In this document: piece after piece, positions 36,421 through 46,568 of the stretch
Layout of the letters: every line of letters begins with the position of its first letter
Position numbering within the stretch: position 1 is the stretch's first letter
Assembly: GCA_015680685.1 (NCBI GenBank)
Contig: MNCI01023951.1
Location: 309,242-373,241, forward strand
Direction of reading: 5' to 3'
Source of the DNA: Gnetum montanum
Taxonomy: Eukaryota > Streptophyta > Gnetopsida > Gnetales > Gnetaceae
DNA: 64,000 nt
The notes under the pieces: model-generated
The model's input: the letters and a program-made list of their open reading frames with translations, nothing else
Database searches by the model: none
What the model was told of the DNA's origin: nothing
Made by a program: the position numbers and the translations under genes

Positions 36421-36900
36421 TGCTTAGTAAATTAACAAAACCAACCTTTAATATTGTTGCCAATAAACATAAAAAACTTATCAAACTAATGGGCATGTCC
36501 ATGTTGCAGCATAGTTTGAGAAATTTGATAGATTTGACATTTAGTTTAACACATAGATTAAAAAATTGGATTTGATTGGTAAATATACAACCTTTTTTAT
36601 ATGTTGCATCCAAAAAATTGAAACAAATAGGTGTAAAAATTGTTAATATTTACAAAAGAGAGCACTTGTATGCAATTAGTTGTAGAAATAGAGGAAATTT
36701 CTAACAAACAGTTGTAGGTAGTGTAGCATAGATGGCGAATGAATGTGTGTGAGATGGAAGTTACCTAGAAAGTAGACTTGAAATCCAGAAACCATGTCAC
36801 ATACACTAAGCCTTGTAATGCAAGTAAAGCGGCAACAAACCAAACTAAGAAGCCATTTGGCAATGATACACATTGGCAGTCAAGTTGAGATACAAATGCA
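36421..36900. other. AT-rich stretch, nothing recognised
   Basis: Only short open frames without similarity to anything else in the window. No repeats larger than simple runs. Confidence 0.4.
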
Positions 36901-36918
36901 ACATTGTTGTTTTTGATG

Positions 36919-37850
36919 TTAATAAGAGGGTATCCAGGTGGTGGCGAAGACAATGTTGTGGCCTTTCCAGGTGAGGAGTAGGTGATGGTCCAGCTTGGAG
37001 GTGACAACTGCAGCAACATCCCCTGATGATGAAGATAAGGAGGAGGAGAGGGAGGAAGATGAAGAAGAAGAAGAAGAAGAGGAAGAGGAGGAGGAATAGA
37101 TGAGGCCCCAGCTGGTGATGTGATCATGGAGCATGGCTTGCATGAGGGCGACATTGGAATGGGAAAAGGGAAGGAAGTCAAAGCAAGTGTTGCACATACG
37201 GTAGCACCATGAGCTCATGATTTCAGAGCATTTGACACAGTAGGGATCATCAACAACGAAAACGTTAAGGATGCACTACCTAATATTGGCCTCATAGTAC
37301 ATGTGCTTGTCGCTACCATGGGGAAGGAAAGTATCCATGGCTTTGAAGAGAACCCACATGAAGTTGAAAGGCACGTGCACTCGCTTGGCTAGGGTGGACA
37401 TGCAAACATTGTTATAAGAATCCTTGTCCACAAGAGTCACCATGAAGGACTACAGCCACCAGATCGCATGCAGCACCTACGCGCCAGTGCCACCCTTGTT
37501 GAACACATAGTGTAGTCAAAAGTGGTAGTTCATGATGCATGCCTCTCCTACACACACACCTAGCACTACCGTATCTAGATCAAGGTCAAGCATCATCACC
37601 GCCAATGCTGCAAAGGTTGGTGCATTGAGTAATTGGTTTGCTACCGACAATGTGTGCAACATGAAAAGCATGTCTCTAGAGCGCATGAAGTTGGTGAGGT
37701 GTGCTCCAAGCTCATCGTAGGAGATGTCGAGGAGCAACAGCACTGTCAAATGCAGTGCTACCACTATGAGTCCTAGCAGCCCAGCTAGACAAGGAGATCG
37801 CTTGGCGAACGCATTAATGAGCATTGGCCACTACATGTAGTGCTTCTTTG
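36919..37850 (-). pseudogene. Unrecognised protein-like pseudogene, possible membrane segments
   Basis: Minus-strand frames read as one decayed protein: a hydrophobic stretch (LAGLLGLIVVALHLTVLLLL) then DELGAHLTNFMRSRDMLFML, a second hydrophobic stretch ending in NYHF, then in another frame VDKDSYNNVCMSTLAKRVHV and MWVLFKAMDTFLPHGSDKH, then CSEIMSSWCYRMCNTCFDF with five cysteines in a short space. A serine run follows, encoded by a GAA-type microsatellite. I do not recognise the family. Codon use is balanced and GC content higher than the flanks, which suggests a former gene and not random sequence. Its upstream side abuts the broken end of copia element D. Confidence 0.35.
37058..37100. repeat. 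GAA/GAG trinucleotide microsatellite
   Basis: GATGAAGAAGAAGAAGAAG followed by GAGGAGGA runs. On the minus strand it would encode a serine run inside the neighbouring pseudogene. Confidence 0.85.
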
Positions 37851-37865
37851 ATTCCCATGAGATAA

Positions 37866-39014
37866 GTGATGGACTAAAGGAGGAAAAAAAACTAGAAGTT
37901 GATTTTTGATCTTTCAGGTCACCTCCCCAATCTACATTAGTGTATCCCCATATCTTGAAATTTGTATGTCAATGAAATGTGATCCCAAAATCTATTGTTG
38001 TTCTCAAGTATCGCAATACCCATTTTGTAGCTTTCCAATGTGATTCATGCAGATTTTACATGAGTTGAGAAAGGTAGTTTACAGCATATTGGATATCTAG
38101 ATGAGTATTGGAGAGATACATTAAACTACCAACCAGGGATTCGTATAGTGAAGGGTTGACAGATGAGGATTTTTCATCCTTGGTAACTTTTGTACCAAGG
38201 GCAAGTGGTGTGTCTAAAGGATTACAATTAATCATGCCAAATTTCTCAATTAAGGATCACACAAATTTCATTTGGCATATGGAAATTGATTTTGTTCTTT
38301 GGATAACTTGAAAACCCAAAAAATATGACATCTTCCCCAAATTAGACATTTTGAATTCCTTTTTCATGGCCATAAGAAAATTATTTCCTAATGCAATTGT
38401 AGATGAAAATAGATTAAATCATTTACATATAAACAAACACAAATAAAATCATCTCTAGATACCTTTTTATATATTGTTATTTGAGACTGAAGATTGGTGA
38501 AGCCTTCTTGCATGAAAAATGCATGAATATGTGCATACCATGCACATGGAGCTTGCTTGAGCCTATATAATGCTTTATGGAGCTTATAAACATGATTTCA
38601 TTTTCCGTCATCAATGAAGCTTGGTGGTTGTTACATGTAAACTTCTTCATTGAGAACTCCATTAAGAAATGTAGAAGCCACATCTAGTTGATAAACCACA
38701 TAGTCAACTTGTGTGACAATGGCAAGAAAGATTCTCATAGATTCCATCTGTGAAATAAGAGCAAAGTTATCATCAAAGTCTCTGCCTTGCTATTGGAGAT
38801 AACCTTTGGCAACTACGTGAGCTTTGAATTTTTCTATTTCAACATATTGATTTCTCTTAAGTTTAAATATCCATTTTAAACTAATAATAGGCTTACTAGA
38901 CAGACGAGGAACTAGGCTCCAAGTGTTTTTTTTATTAATTTGATGTAGCTCTTTCTCCATGGCATCAATCCAATGGTTATCTTGTGCAAATTTGATGACT
39001 ATGGATGGTTCCAT
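37866..39014 (-). pseudogene. pol: Element D reverse transcriptase and start of RNase H, decayed
   Basis: The first frame (39014) has the copia RT entry: HWIDAMEKELHQINKKNTW, SLKWIFKLKRN and FKAHVVAKGYLQ. Further down, in shifted frames, it has FVYVNDLIYFSS-like sequence in which the catalytic YVDD would be YVND. FKMSNLGKMSYFLG and LVGSLMYLSNTHLDIQYAVN follow, then RNase H up to DVDWGGD-like residues. Multiple frameshifts and the changed catalytic aspartate make it dead. Confidence 0.82.
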
Positions 39015-39043
39015 TAAACCATCATTGGTCCCCCCCCACCCCC

Positions 39044-39130
39044 NNNNNNNNNNNNNNNNNNNNNNNNNNNNNNNNNNNNNNNNNNNNNNNNNNNNNNNNN
39101 NNNNNNNNNNNNNNNNNNNNNNNNNNNNNN
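39044..39130. other. Assembly gap, 87 Ns
   Basis: A run of N preceded by a C-rich homopolymer (GGTCCCCCCCCACCCCC). It lies in the copia linker between integrase and RT. Any reading frame across it is meaningless. Confidence 0.98.
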
Positions 39131-41443
39131 CACCATTGATGTAAGTAGCGTAAAAAATTCATTGTCCAGCATAGTGAAGAGAGAATTTTCAATAGAATCC
39201 ATGTCCTGGGTTGGTGTAGTAGTTTCTTCACAAAAGTGACTTCGTGTCATGTGCTTTGTAAAATTTGTATCCAGCATGTTGGAGGTTGGATGATATTGAG
39301 CTAGCCAAGAGGTGGATGGAATCCACCATGAGGTGGACATTGATGAGGTAGAAGATGTATTAGATGGATGATTTGAGAGGGCATTGTTGCAAAGGTTTAT
39401 CCTTGAAGAGGAAATGAAAGTTGAGGATGGTGCTGCACTACATTTTCCATTCAAATATTCTAAGATTTATCCCAATGTGGAGTGGTGGTAGAAATAGTTT
39501 CAAGTGGGATTGATCCCAAAAAATGAGGAACAAAATAATTAGCCATGGTACAATTGGGGTATTGAGGCTAAGATGGAAAACATTATGTTTGGGCAGTTGG
39601 AAAATAATGGATTACAAATGGCCACTGATCATGCATGAATATTTGATCTTTGTTTTGCTAAAAAATAGTAGGGGATAAAGATGTTGATATACATGTAGTA
39701 GAAAAATTAGAAAGAACATCACCTGGATGACCATGCCAAGGTTGTGTATGATGTGTTGGTCATTGGTTTATTGTTGTCACGAATCCATGTCTAGAATTGG
39801 CAGTAGCAAGCATGTTTTTAGTAGAGTTGGCAACAGCAATAGGCACATTTCCATTAGAGTTGGCAGCAGTAATAGGCATGTTTCTTCCCCCGCAGCTGCA
39901 GTTATTTCTACAAGAAAAATGATACAATGGAGGTATGCAACAAAGTAAATTGATGAATTGGTGTTGAAGCGCTGGACATGGGTCTATTTTTGGCTACATG
40001 GGTTGATGGTAGCTAGATGTGGATTTCCAACACATGGGCGTGATGAGGACAAGTTCCTGTGGAGAATTTAACCCACTGTTGCTAAAAAAATGTAACTTGA
40101 TCTTTGAGGCCTACATGTTGTCTAGACTAGAAATATGATTTTTTTGTTATTCAATGACCTGAGTATGTCCCATGTCAATCATGTGTTTTTCCACCTGCCA
40201 TAGTAAACTAGAATTAGTAGATTTATTTTCAAGCCTATGGTTTCCACTGTTCAATGAAGAGTGTTGAGATTGTCCATGTGCTAGTTGATAGGTTGGTAGA
40301 TTATAGTTCCTAAACAAATCACGTTGATGGTAAATACAAGACATGTTTTTTTCTATGTTATGATTTCCCACTTCAATCCTACACTATTCATGTTGACCAA
40401 AAATCATATTTTGCCTTCACATGGTTGATTTTTGCTATCCCACATTACCATCAAAAATATTTTTGTATGGTTTTTGATTTGGCCTTAGTTCCATATGTGT
40501 TCTTCCACATTATTTGGCTTCAAATTCACTAAAATGAACATCATGTGAATCAATTACTCTTTTATCTTTTTCATCATAACATTTGTAGGCTTTGGTATTT
40601 TTGGCATAACTAAGAAAAATACAAGACATAGCTTTCTCATCTAATTTGTTTTGGTTTTGTGTAAGGATTTGCACATAGCAAGGTGAACAAAAAATTTTCA
40701 AATGAGAGATATTGGGCATATAAAAATTCCACAATTAATATGGTGTTTTGTCTAGAATTGACCTTGATGGCATCCTCTTTAAAAGATAAATTGATGTTGC
40801 ACAAGCTTCTACCCAAAACTTATTTCCTAAACTTAACATTCGGAGTAGTCATCTTGCCATTTCAACCACTATTCTATTTTCTCTCAATAATGCCATTTTG
40901 TTGAGGTGTAAATGATGTGGTAGTTTGATGAATAATCCCACTTTTCTTGCAAAATTCATCAAATTCAATTGATAAAAATTCACAACCACAATCTATCTAA
41001 ATTTTCTTAATTGAATTGCCACTTTCATTTTCTACTTCCACCTCGAATTCTTTAAAAAATCCCAATGTTTGATCTTTTAATTTCATAAAATACCCCCAAG
41101 AAAATCATGAAAAATCATCCACTATGATTAACATATATCAATTTTTACCTAGGCTCAATGTTTGCATGGGACCGCATAAATCCATATGAACTAGATCTAA
41201 TTTTTCTTAAGATCTATGTTCTTTTCTAGGAAATGATAACCTTATAATTTTACCTAGTTGACATATGCCACAATCATGATTATCTGGCAAAGAAAATTTT
41301 GGCATACCTCTTACAATTTCTCCTTTTTGCATGTAGTCAATTGAGTCAAGGTTGACATGTCCTAACTGAGCATGCCATAACCATGCTATGTCTTCAGTGA
41401 CAGTGAGACAATGAACATCCTTTTGCATTTGTAACTTGTACAT
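39131..41443 (-). pseudogene. pol: Element D integrase and linker, decayed
   Basis: GAG-pre-integrase zinc finger at 41443-41207: WHAQLGHVNLDSIDYMQKGE then CGICQLGK, an HHCC pattern. The integrase core follows with HMDLCGPMQ, then a frame containing IDCGCEFLS and TPQQNGIIERKN, which keep the D, D and E positions. The end of the core domain is at 40734-40510 (KLDEKAMSCIFLSYAKNTKA, VIDSHDVHFSE). The rest up to the gap is a serine/asparagine-rich linker (39454-39131). Numerous stops. Confidence 0.8.
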
Positions 41444-42783
41444 CTGATTCTTGCTTATAGGGATAATGGAAATACCTTTATCATCATCAACCTTAGAAAT
41501 TTCACAAACATCTTTTTCAAATTCAACACGATACCCTCTGTGACATAATTACCCCACACTTAATAAATTCTTTGAAAGATCTGGAACAAATAGATCTAGG
41601 AAATAACATATTTTTTACCTTTATTTGTTGTGAAGGCAAGTGATCCAATCTTAGTAATGGTTAAATTCTTCCCATTACCTATGGTTACCTTTCCATCATA
41701 TTTTTCCAATCTTGAGAACAATTTCTTATTCCCTATCATGTGATTGCTACACCCACTATCAACATATCAAATGTTGTTGTTATTGCTAGCATCTGGTACC
41801 TTTGTAGAGATCAGGAGTTGATCTTCCTCATTTTCAATGTAAAATAATTTCTCACCTTTTTGTTTATATTCATGTTCTATAATTTTTTCCTTTTCCTTCT
41901 TTTCATACTTCTTCCTTGACCAACATTCAAGAGTATATTGGGTGTTGGTAGCACAGAAATCACAATGCTTACCATCCTTTGATTTATTTGATCTTCCATG
42001 ACAACAACCTCTAGATCTGTCATGACTACATCAACATCCTCTGAATGAGGATCCACTTAAGGATCTTTGATGTTGATTTTTATTTTGATTAGATGTCCTC
42101 TAAAATTGTGCTTGAAATGGATTTTCTGCTGAATCTTCAAAATCAACAATTCTTTGCTCGTATGTCCTTAAGCTTCCTACAAGCTCAACCATGGTCATCT
42201 TATCAAGATCTCTTGCTTATTCAATAGCCATGACAACAAGATCATATCGTTTGATTATACTTCGAATGATCTTTTCAACAGCACATCTTTCCTCAAGCAT
42301 TTCTCCAAAAGATTTAAGTCCACTTTGAACTTGTTAAAATCGGTTGATGTATTTATCAATATTCTCTAAATCTAGCATGCACAAAGATCCAAAATCTTTT
42401 CTTAAAACTTGTAACTTGACAACATGAACTTTTAATGATCCCTTGTATGCAATCTTTAGTGCATCCCATGTAGCTTTGCTAGTTTGATGCATGATAATTT
42501 TGGGAAAGATTGTTAGATCTAATCCAAATTGAATGATGAATAATGCTTTTGCATCTTTCTTATGAAGCTTCGTAAATTCATTTTTTTCATCTTCCTTTAA
42601 GGTTTGAAATGTTTCTTGATCAACATCTTGAAATCCATTTTCAACAAGATCCCAAAGATCTTGTGATATCAAAAATGTCTTCATCTTGATTACCCAATAT
42701 TCATAATTCTCTCCATTGAAGACAAGAACTTGGAGAGACATGGATCCATGATTTTGGGCCATCCTAGAGAGATCTGTTGTCAA
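41444..42783 (-). pseudogene. gag: Element D Gag and protease, decayed
   Basis: The first 149 codons (42783-42334) are a UBN2-type copia Gag: LVFNGENYEYWVIKMKTFL, LWDLVENGF, KATWDALKIAY and LQVLRKDFGSLCML, ending DKYINRF where the frame breaks. Downstream (about 41985-41930) is a zinc-knuckle-like CDFC...LEC region. The protease follows near 41767-41738 with YVDSGCSNHM (catalytic Asp in DSG) and LFSRLEKYDGKVTIGNG. ATG at 42783 is 18 bases from the primer site, fitting a copia leader. Confidence 0.85.
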
Positions 42784-42800
42784 GAATCTGAGCTAACCTA

Positions 42801-42811
42801 CTTTGATACCA
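42801..42811 (-). other. Primer binding site of element D (initiator tRNA-Met type)
   Basis: Minus strand TGGTATCAAAG, the usual TGGTATCAGAGC site of plant copia elements with one visible change. Confidence 0.75.
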
Positions 42812-42813
42812 AA

Positions 42814-43145
42814 TGAAGACTCTAAAGGACCCTGGATCTACAAGCTAAGCTTAAAGGAAATAAAGAAATTTGTTAGAACAAGCATACTCTTGTTAAACTT
42901 TTCTAACTTTTAAATGTCTTTTGTTCTATTATTTCTTCTATATGAATGAATATGTGATGTTACAATTATATAGGCCTTGATCTCCCAAGAATAGATTTGG
43001 AGAGATAAGTATGAATCTCAAAAATCATGGGGATGATCCTTATCATCATATTTAAGGATCTTCTTAATATGGGATGTCCTAAACATGGATTGGATAAGAA
43101 TTACATGAATAGGATCTCATCTTTTTTAAAATAGATTAATGAATA
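42814..43145 (-). repeat. Probable element D 5' LTR
   Basis: Begins TGAAGACTC two bases beyond the primer site. The minus strand holds TATATAATTGTAAC near 42975, a likely TATA box. The upper boundary is a guess, placed where AT-rich LTR-like sequence gives way to TGTTGGTGACCATTTGGGAC. Without a second LTR the limits cannot be fixed. Confidence 0.4.
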
Positions 43146-44423
43146 AGTGTTGGTGACCATTTGGGACACGACCGCCAACGAGTCTCCTCAAACAAGATTT
43201 AGGTGCCTGCTGGTCTCTGGCAACACCAAGGCCCAGATACCTCCAAATAAAATTAGTAGTTAATGTGAGTATGTGTGTGTGTTGTTGCGGTGTGCATTTG
43301 TGAAAAATGAAATGATTGCGTTATGTGTAAACTATAGATGACTTTTCTTAAAGAGATTCAGCCAACTTTGCCAAGTATTGTCAGTTGTTGAGAGTTCCTA
43401 TTTTGTTTAATTGCCTATTCTATGCGATCCTTATAATACCTACTTGTAACAAATAAAATTTTTCAAAAACATTTAAGCACAACTCTGCGAATCTACTCCT
43501 AATTTTCCCCAGAGAAAAAGATAGTTCCACAAGAAAACTAGAAATAGAGCAAGATTCGATGGAAATAGACAAAAAAGAAAGTAGATTTATGTAGACCTCA
43601 AATATTTAAACAAGGTAAAATGACATGAGTAAACACTAAGCAATAAAGCTATCCCAAATTCAATATCTATGAATTGTTCAAACTTCCAAGGCTCAAATAA
43701 GCAATTTCTTCAAGACAATCCTACTATGCTACCAAAAAAATTGCTGCGTACACTACCACGTACGAGACTCCATTTTGGCTAGATAATGGATGTCAACAAT
43801 TGCATTCAACAGAACCTTCAAAAGACTTGACAATTTCTGATTGAAATACCACGGAGATTCACTTTAAAGATAAAAAGAAGCTATTTTGGTCCCATCAAAA
43901 TACCAAAGATTTTTTGAACACTCTTGACTATCAAATCGTTCAACGGCATGACTACAAGCAGAGGCTCTCTTACAACGATCTTAATAGTAGTTCTTATACG
44001 TTGCACAATAATAAAATTTACTACTAAAATGCTCTTAAGGCTTTTAAACACAAGTGCTTCTATGGCAAAATTTTAACAGAAATTTTCTATCGGGCAACAA
44101 GAATAATAAGAGCAATCTAAAAATCCCAAAATTACTTGCCAAGGATGATACTATCTAAACCACTAGCTAGACAATTTAAACAAAATAAAATAAAACATAA
44201 CTCACAGGACTATGACAAAGAGGCTAAAATCTTTTCTTTAGTAAGCCATCTTACAAGCAATCTTTCACAATGTCTTTTACAAATGCTCTTCCCAAGGGCC
44301 AAAGTGTGTCCTCAAGTGAGAGCTCAAGTGCTAACTAGTACCCTTCCCAAAGTGTAATGTATCAATGTCTTCTTCAAAGTATGATGTCTTGACCCTTTCC
44401 CTCTTCTTTTTCTCTTTTTCCAT
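43146..44423. other. Unassigned sequence between elements D and C
   Basis: No supported gene. The block from 43148 (TTGGTGACCATTTGGGACAC, GACCGCCAACGAGTC) is more GC-rich and looks like part of another element's LTR or leader. From 43480 on it is plain AT-rich sequence. The truncated LTR of C begins at about 44424, so this sequence replaced about 1 kb of that LTR. Confidence 0.4.
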
Positions 44424-44946
44424 GACATACGCTGTGTCTGCTGGGCGTATACGCTGTGTCTGCTGGGCGTATACGCTGGGCGTGCAGGATGTACATGCTC
44501 AGCGTATAGACTCCAGGATGCATGATGTCAACATCTGATGATTTCTCTGTTCATGTGAGTTGATGCCTTGTACCAAATCTTGCTCTGAAATGTTGTTTCC
44601 ATGCTGTCTTCAGGGGTTGCATGCCGATTGTATACCTCAGTCGTACATGCTGAGTGTACACATTGGGCGTATATGCTCTGGATGCAATCTTGGGCATATA
44701 CGCTGGGCGTATATGCTGAGAATGTGTACTTAGTGAAAAATAAGTATTTTGAGCTCTAAAGTTACCATTTCTAATAGCAGATGTTGCCATGGTCATCAAT
44801 GGGTCCCAGGGAACTGCTCCCCATTGAGTTTGACTCTGCTTGAAGCTGTCTATGGAGCCCTCAAGCTCTAGTCTTGCCGGGGAACATCATGACTTGGCTC
44901 AATTCTTGTTGGAGAAGTACTAAGCTCAAAATTTTGTAGTGTTTCA
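44424..44946 (-). repeat. Element C 3' LTR, truncated
   Basis: Matches 62495-63021 of the 5' LTR and ends AGTGTTTCA. The remaining two thirds (about 1 kb, the R/U5 side) are absent, and the sequence to the left is unrelated. It carries GCGTATACGCTGGGCG words. Confidence 0.85.
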
Positions 44947-44961
44947 TTGACCCCTCTTTGT
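44947..44961 (-). other. Element C polypurine tract
   Basis: Minus strand ACAAAGAGGGGTCAA before TGAAACA; same tract as A. Confidence 0.75.
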
Positions 44962-45330
44962 TGACACTTGGAGGAATCAATCTGAGAAGCATCCACAAAG
45001 AAGTGCAAAACACCATAAGCAACTTGGTAGAAATATTGTTCATTGGCACTTGGCCAAATGTCATCGCACCGCGTTCAGTAGTACATGGGATTGGGGGAAA
45101 TGATGTTTGTAGCTGGATAAGGAAATGGAGATTTCGGGGATTGGGGAGAACTCAAGGTTATGTATGGATCATGCTTGTCTTCTTGGGATCAAAGCATGAT
45201 GTGTACGTCCTTTGGCGGTACAAGACTCTTGCTTAGTGTTCAGGAGAACTTGTTGGCAAAACCAAAGCCACGTGATGATGTGTTGCGTTATTTAGAGGAA
45301 CAAAACCTTTGTTTAGTGTTTAAAGAGAAC

Positions 45331-45501
45331 CTATTGGCGAAGAGCCGAAGCCACATAATCAGATGTTACTAGAGCATTTGAGATATGAGTACTTGATTCC
45401 AAGACAACTGCCTTCCCGCTTGGGGCTTGTATGGGAAGTGCCAAGGGTCTTTTTTTTTTTAAGAGCTTTGTTTTAATCTTGTACTCATGCTCAAGTTCCA
45501 T
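45331..45501 (-). CDS. Small accessory ORF (56 aa) between pol and 3' LTR of element C
   Basis: Short open frame from ATG at 45501 to TAG at 45331, in sense orientation. It has a lysine-rich start, a KKKRPLALPIQAPSGKAVVLE core (residues about 15-35) and a neutral tail. The core is conserved in A (RPLALLIQAPGGKAIVLE) although the flanking sequence is strongly diverged, which suggests selection on the peptide in the past. Part of the lysine run comes from a ten-A tract on the minus strand, which makes the frame fragile. I do not recognise the family. It could also be a decayed exon of a larger gene. No ribosome or splice signal decides the start. Confidence 0.4.
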   Translation of the reverse strand: MELEHEYKIKTKLLKKKRPLALPIQAPSGKAVVLESSTHISNALVTSDYVASALRQ

Positions 45502-45959
45502 GTTGTTTGTTGCAACTCTTTAAAAGTGTTCCAGTGTGCAACGGTGTGCTCAAATTCTTGGGTGTCCTGGGTGTATCAGGGGTGTAGCTGAGTAGAGTAT
45601 GTTGAGGAATAGATAGGAAATGTAACAAGAAATGGGGATGTACTAGTGAATGGCTTGATTAACCTGGTTTCGTGTGTTAGGAACAATATGGTACCTTGCT
45701 GCTGTGATGAAGTGCATTCTCGTACAAACACCTCTGAGTGTCATCCTACAAATACAACTTCGAAAAGACAAGAAAACCATGAGCGAGTAAGCAAACCTAG
45801 ACTTAAATAGCTACCGGTGAAACAAAGGCACCGAATGAGATTTCAGGCACTGTATATGAATGGCAGCAATGTTGGTAGGATCGGCTGGTGGCGAGCGATG
45901 CAGCAGCTCTTGATGAAGTTCGGATGCAGCGACAGATCGAGGTACCAGAGAAAATTGCT

Positions 45960-46555
45960 AGTTTATAATCGTAGCTGACTGTCATGGGTTAGTTTTATGT
46001 CATGACCCGTTGAACATTTCCCATTTAGCGTCGTGGCAAACAGTACATTGCCAATTTCTAGTCTTGGCAGACCATGAAGAGGCAAACCAGTTTATAGTCT
46101 TAGCAGACTCTGGCGAGTGGGATTTTGCTAGTTTATTATCATACCAGATGGGTGCTAGTTTACTGTCATTGCGGACACTATGTGATATCAGTTTATTGTC
46201 ATGATGCCAGGACGGACTGCGGTATCAGTTTACCATCATGATTCCAGGATGAGCTATGGTATCAGTTTACCATCGTGATTCCAGGACGAGCTGTGATATC
46301 AGTTTACCGTCGTGATTCTAGGATGAGCTGTGGTATCAGTTTATCATCATGATTCCAGGACGAGCTGTGGTATCAGTTTACCGTCGTGATTCCATGACAA
46401 GCTATGGTATCAGTTTACCGTCATGATTCCAGGACGAGCTATGGTATCAGTTTACCGTCGTGATTTCAAGACGAGTTGTGGTATCAGTTTACCGTCGTGA
46501 TTCCAAGATAAGCTATGGTATCAGTTTACTGTCATGATTCCAAGACAAGCATGTA
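45960..46555 (-). repeat. Tandem array of about ten 44-bp units after C pol
   Basis: Units of GGTATCAGTTTACCGTCGTG + ATTCCAGGACGAGCT repeat about ten times from 46180 to 46555. More varied AGTTTATNGTC copies begin at about 45960. In element sense the unit reads GACGGTAAACTGATACC, close to GACGATAAACTGG of B. Confidence 0.88.
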
Positions 46556-46568
46556 CCTGAGCCTATGT

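Larger units (their letters stand above)
37866..43145 (-). mobile_element. Element D: truncated Ty1/copia LTR retrotransposon
   Basis: Domain order on the minus strand is Gag, protease, integrase, RT, RNase H, the copia order. The 5' end has a tRNA-Met type primer site and a probable LTR. The 3' end stops abruptly within RNase H (GYTNVDWGGDLKDQKSTS, about 37900), next to unrelated sequence, and no 3' LTR is seen. An assembly gap splits the stretch between integrase and RT. Confidence 0.85.

Noticed and set aside
36919-37218. Serine-run protein as a real host gene
   Set aside because: The serine run is only the translation of a GAA/GAG microsatellite; the surrounding frames are broken by stops and shifts.
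43148-43250. Start of another LTR element (TTGGTGACCATTTGGGAC)
   Set aside because: No matching second copy, primer site or coding sequence was found, so no element is called.
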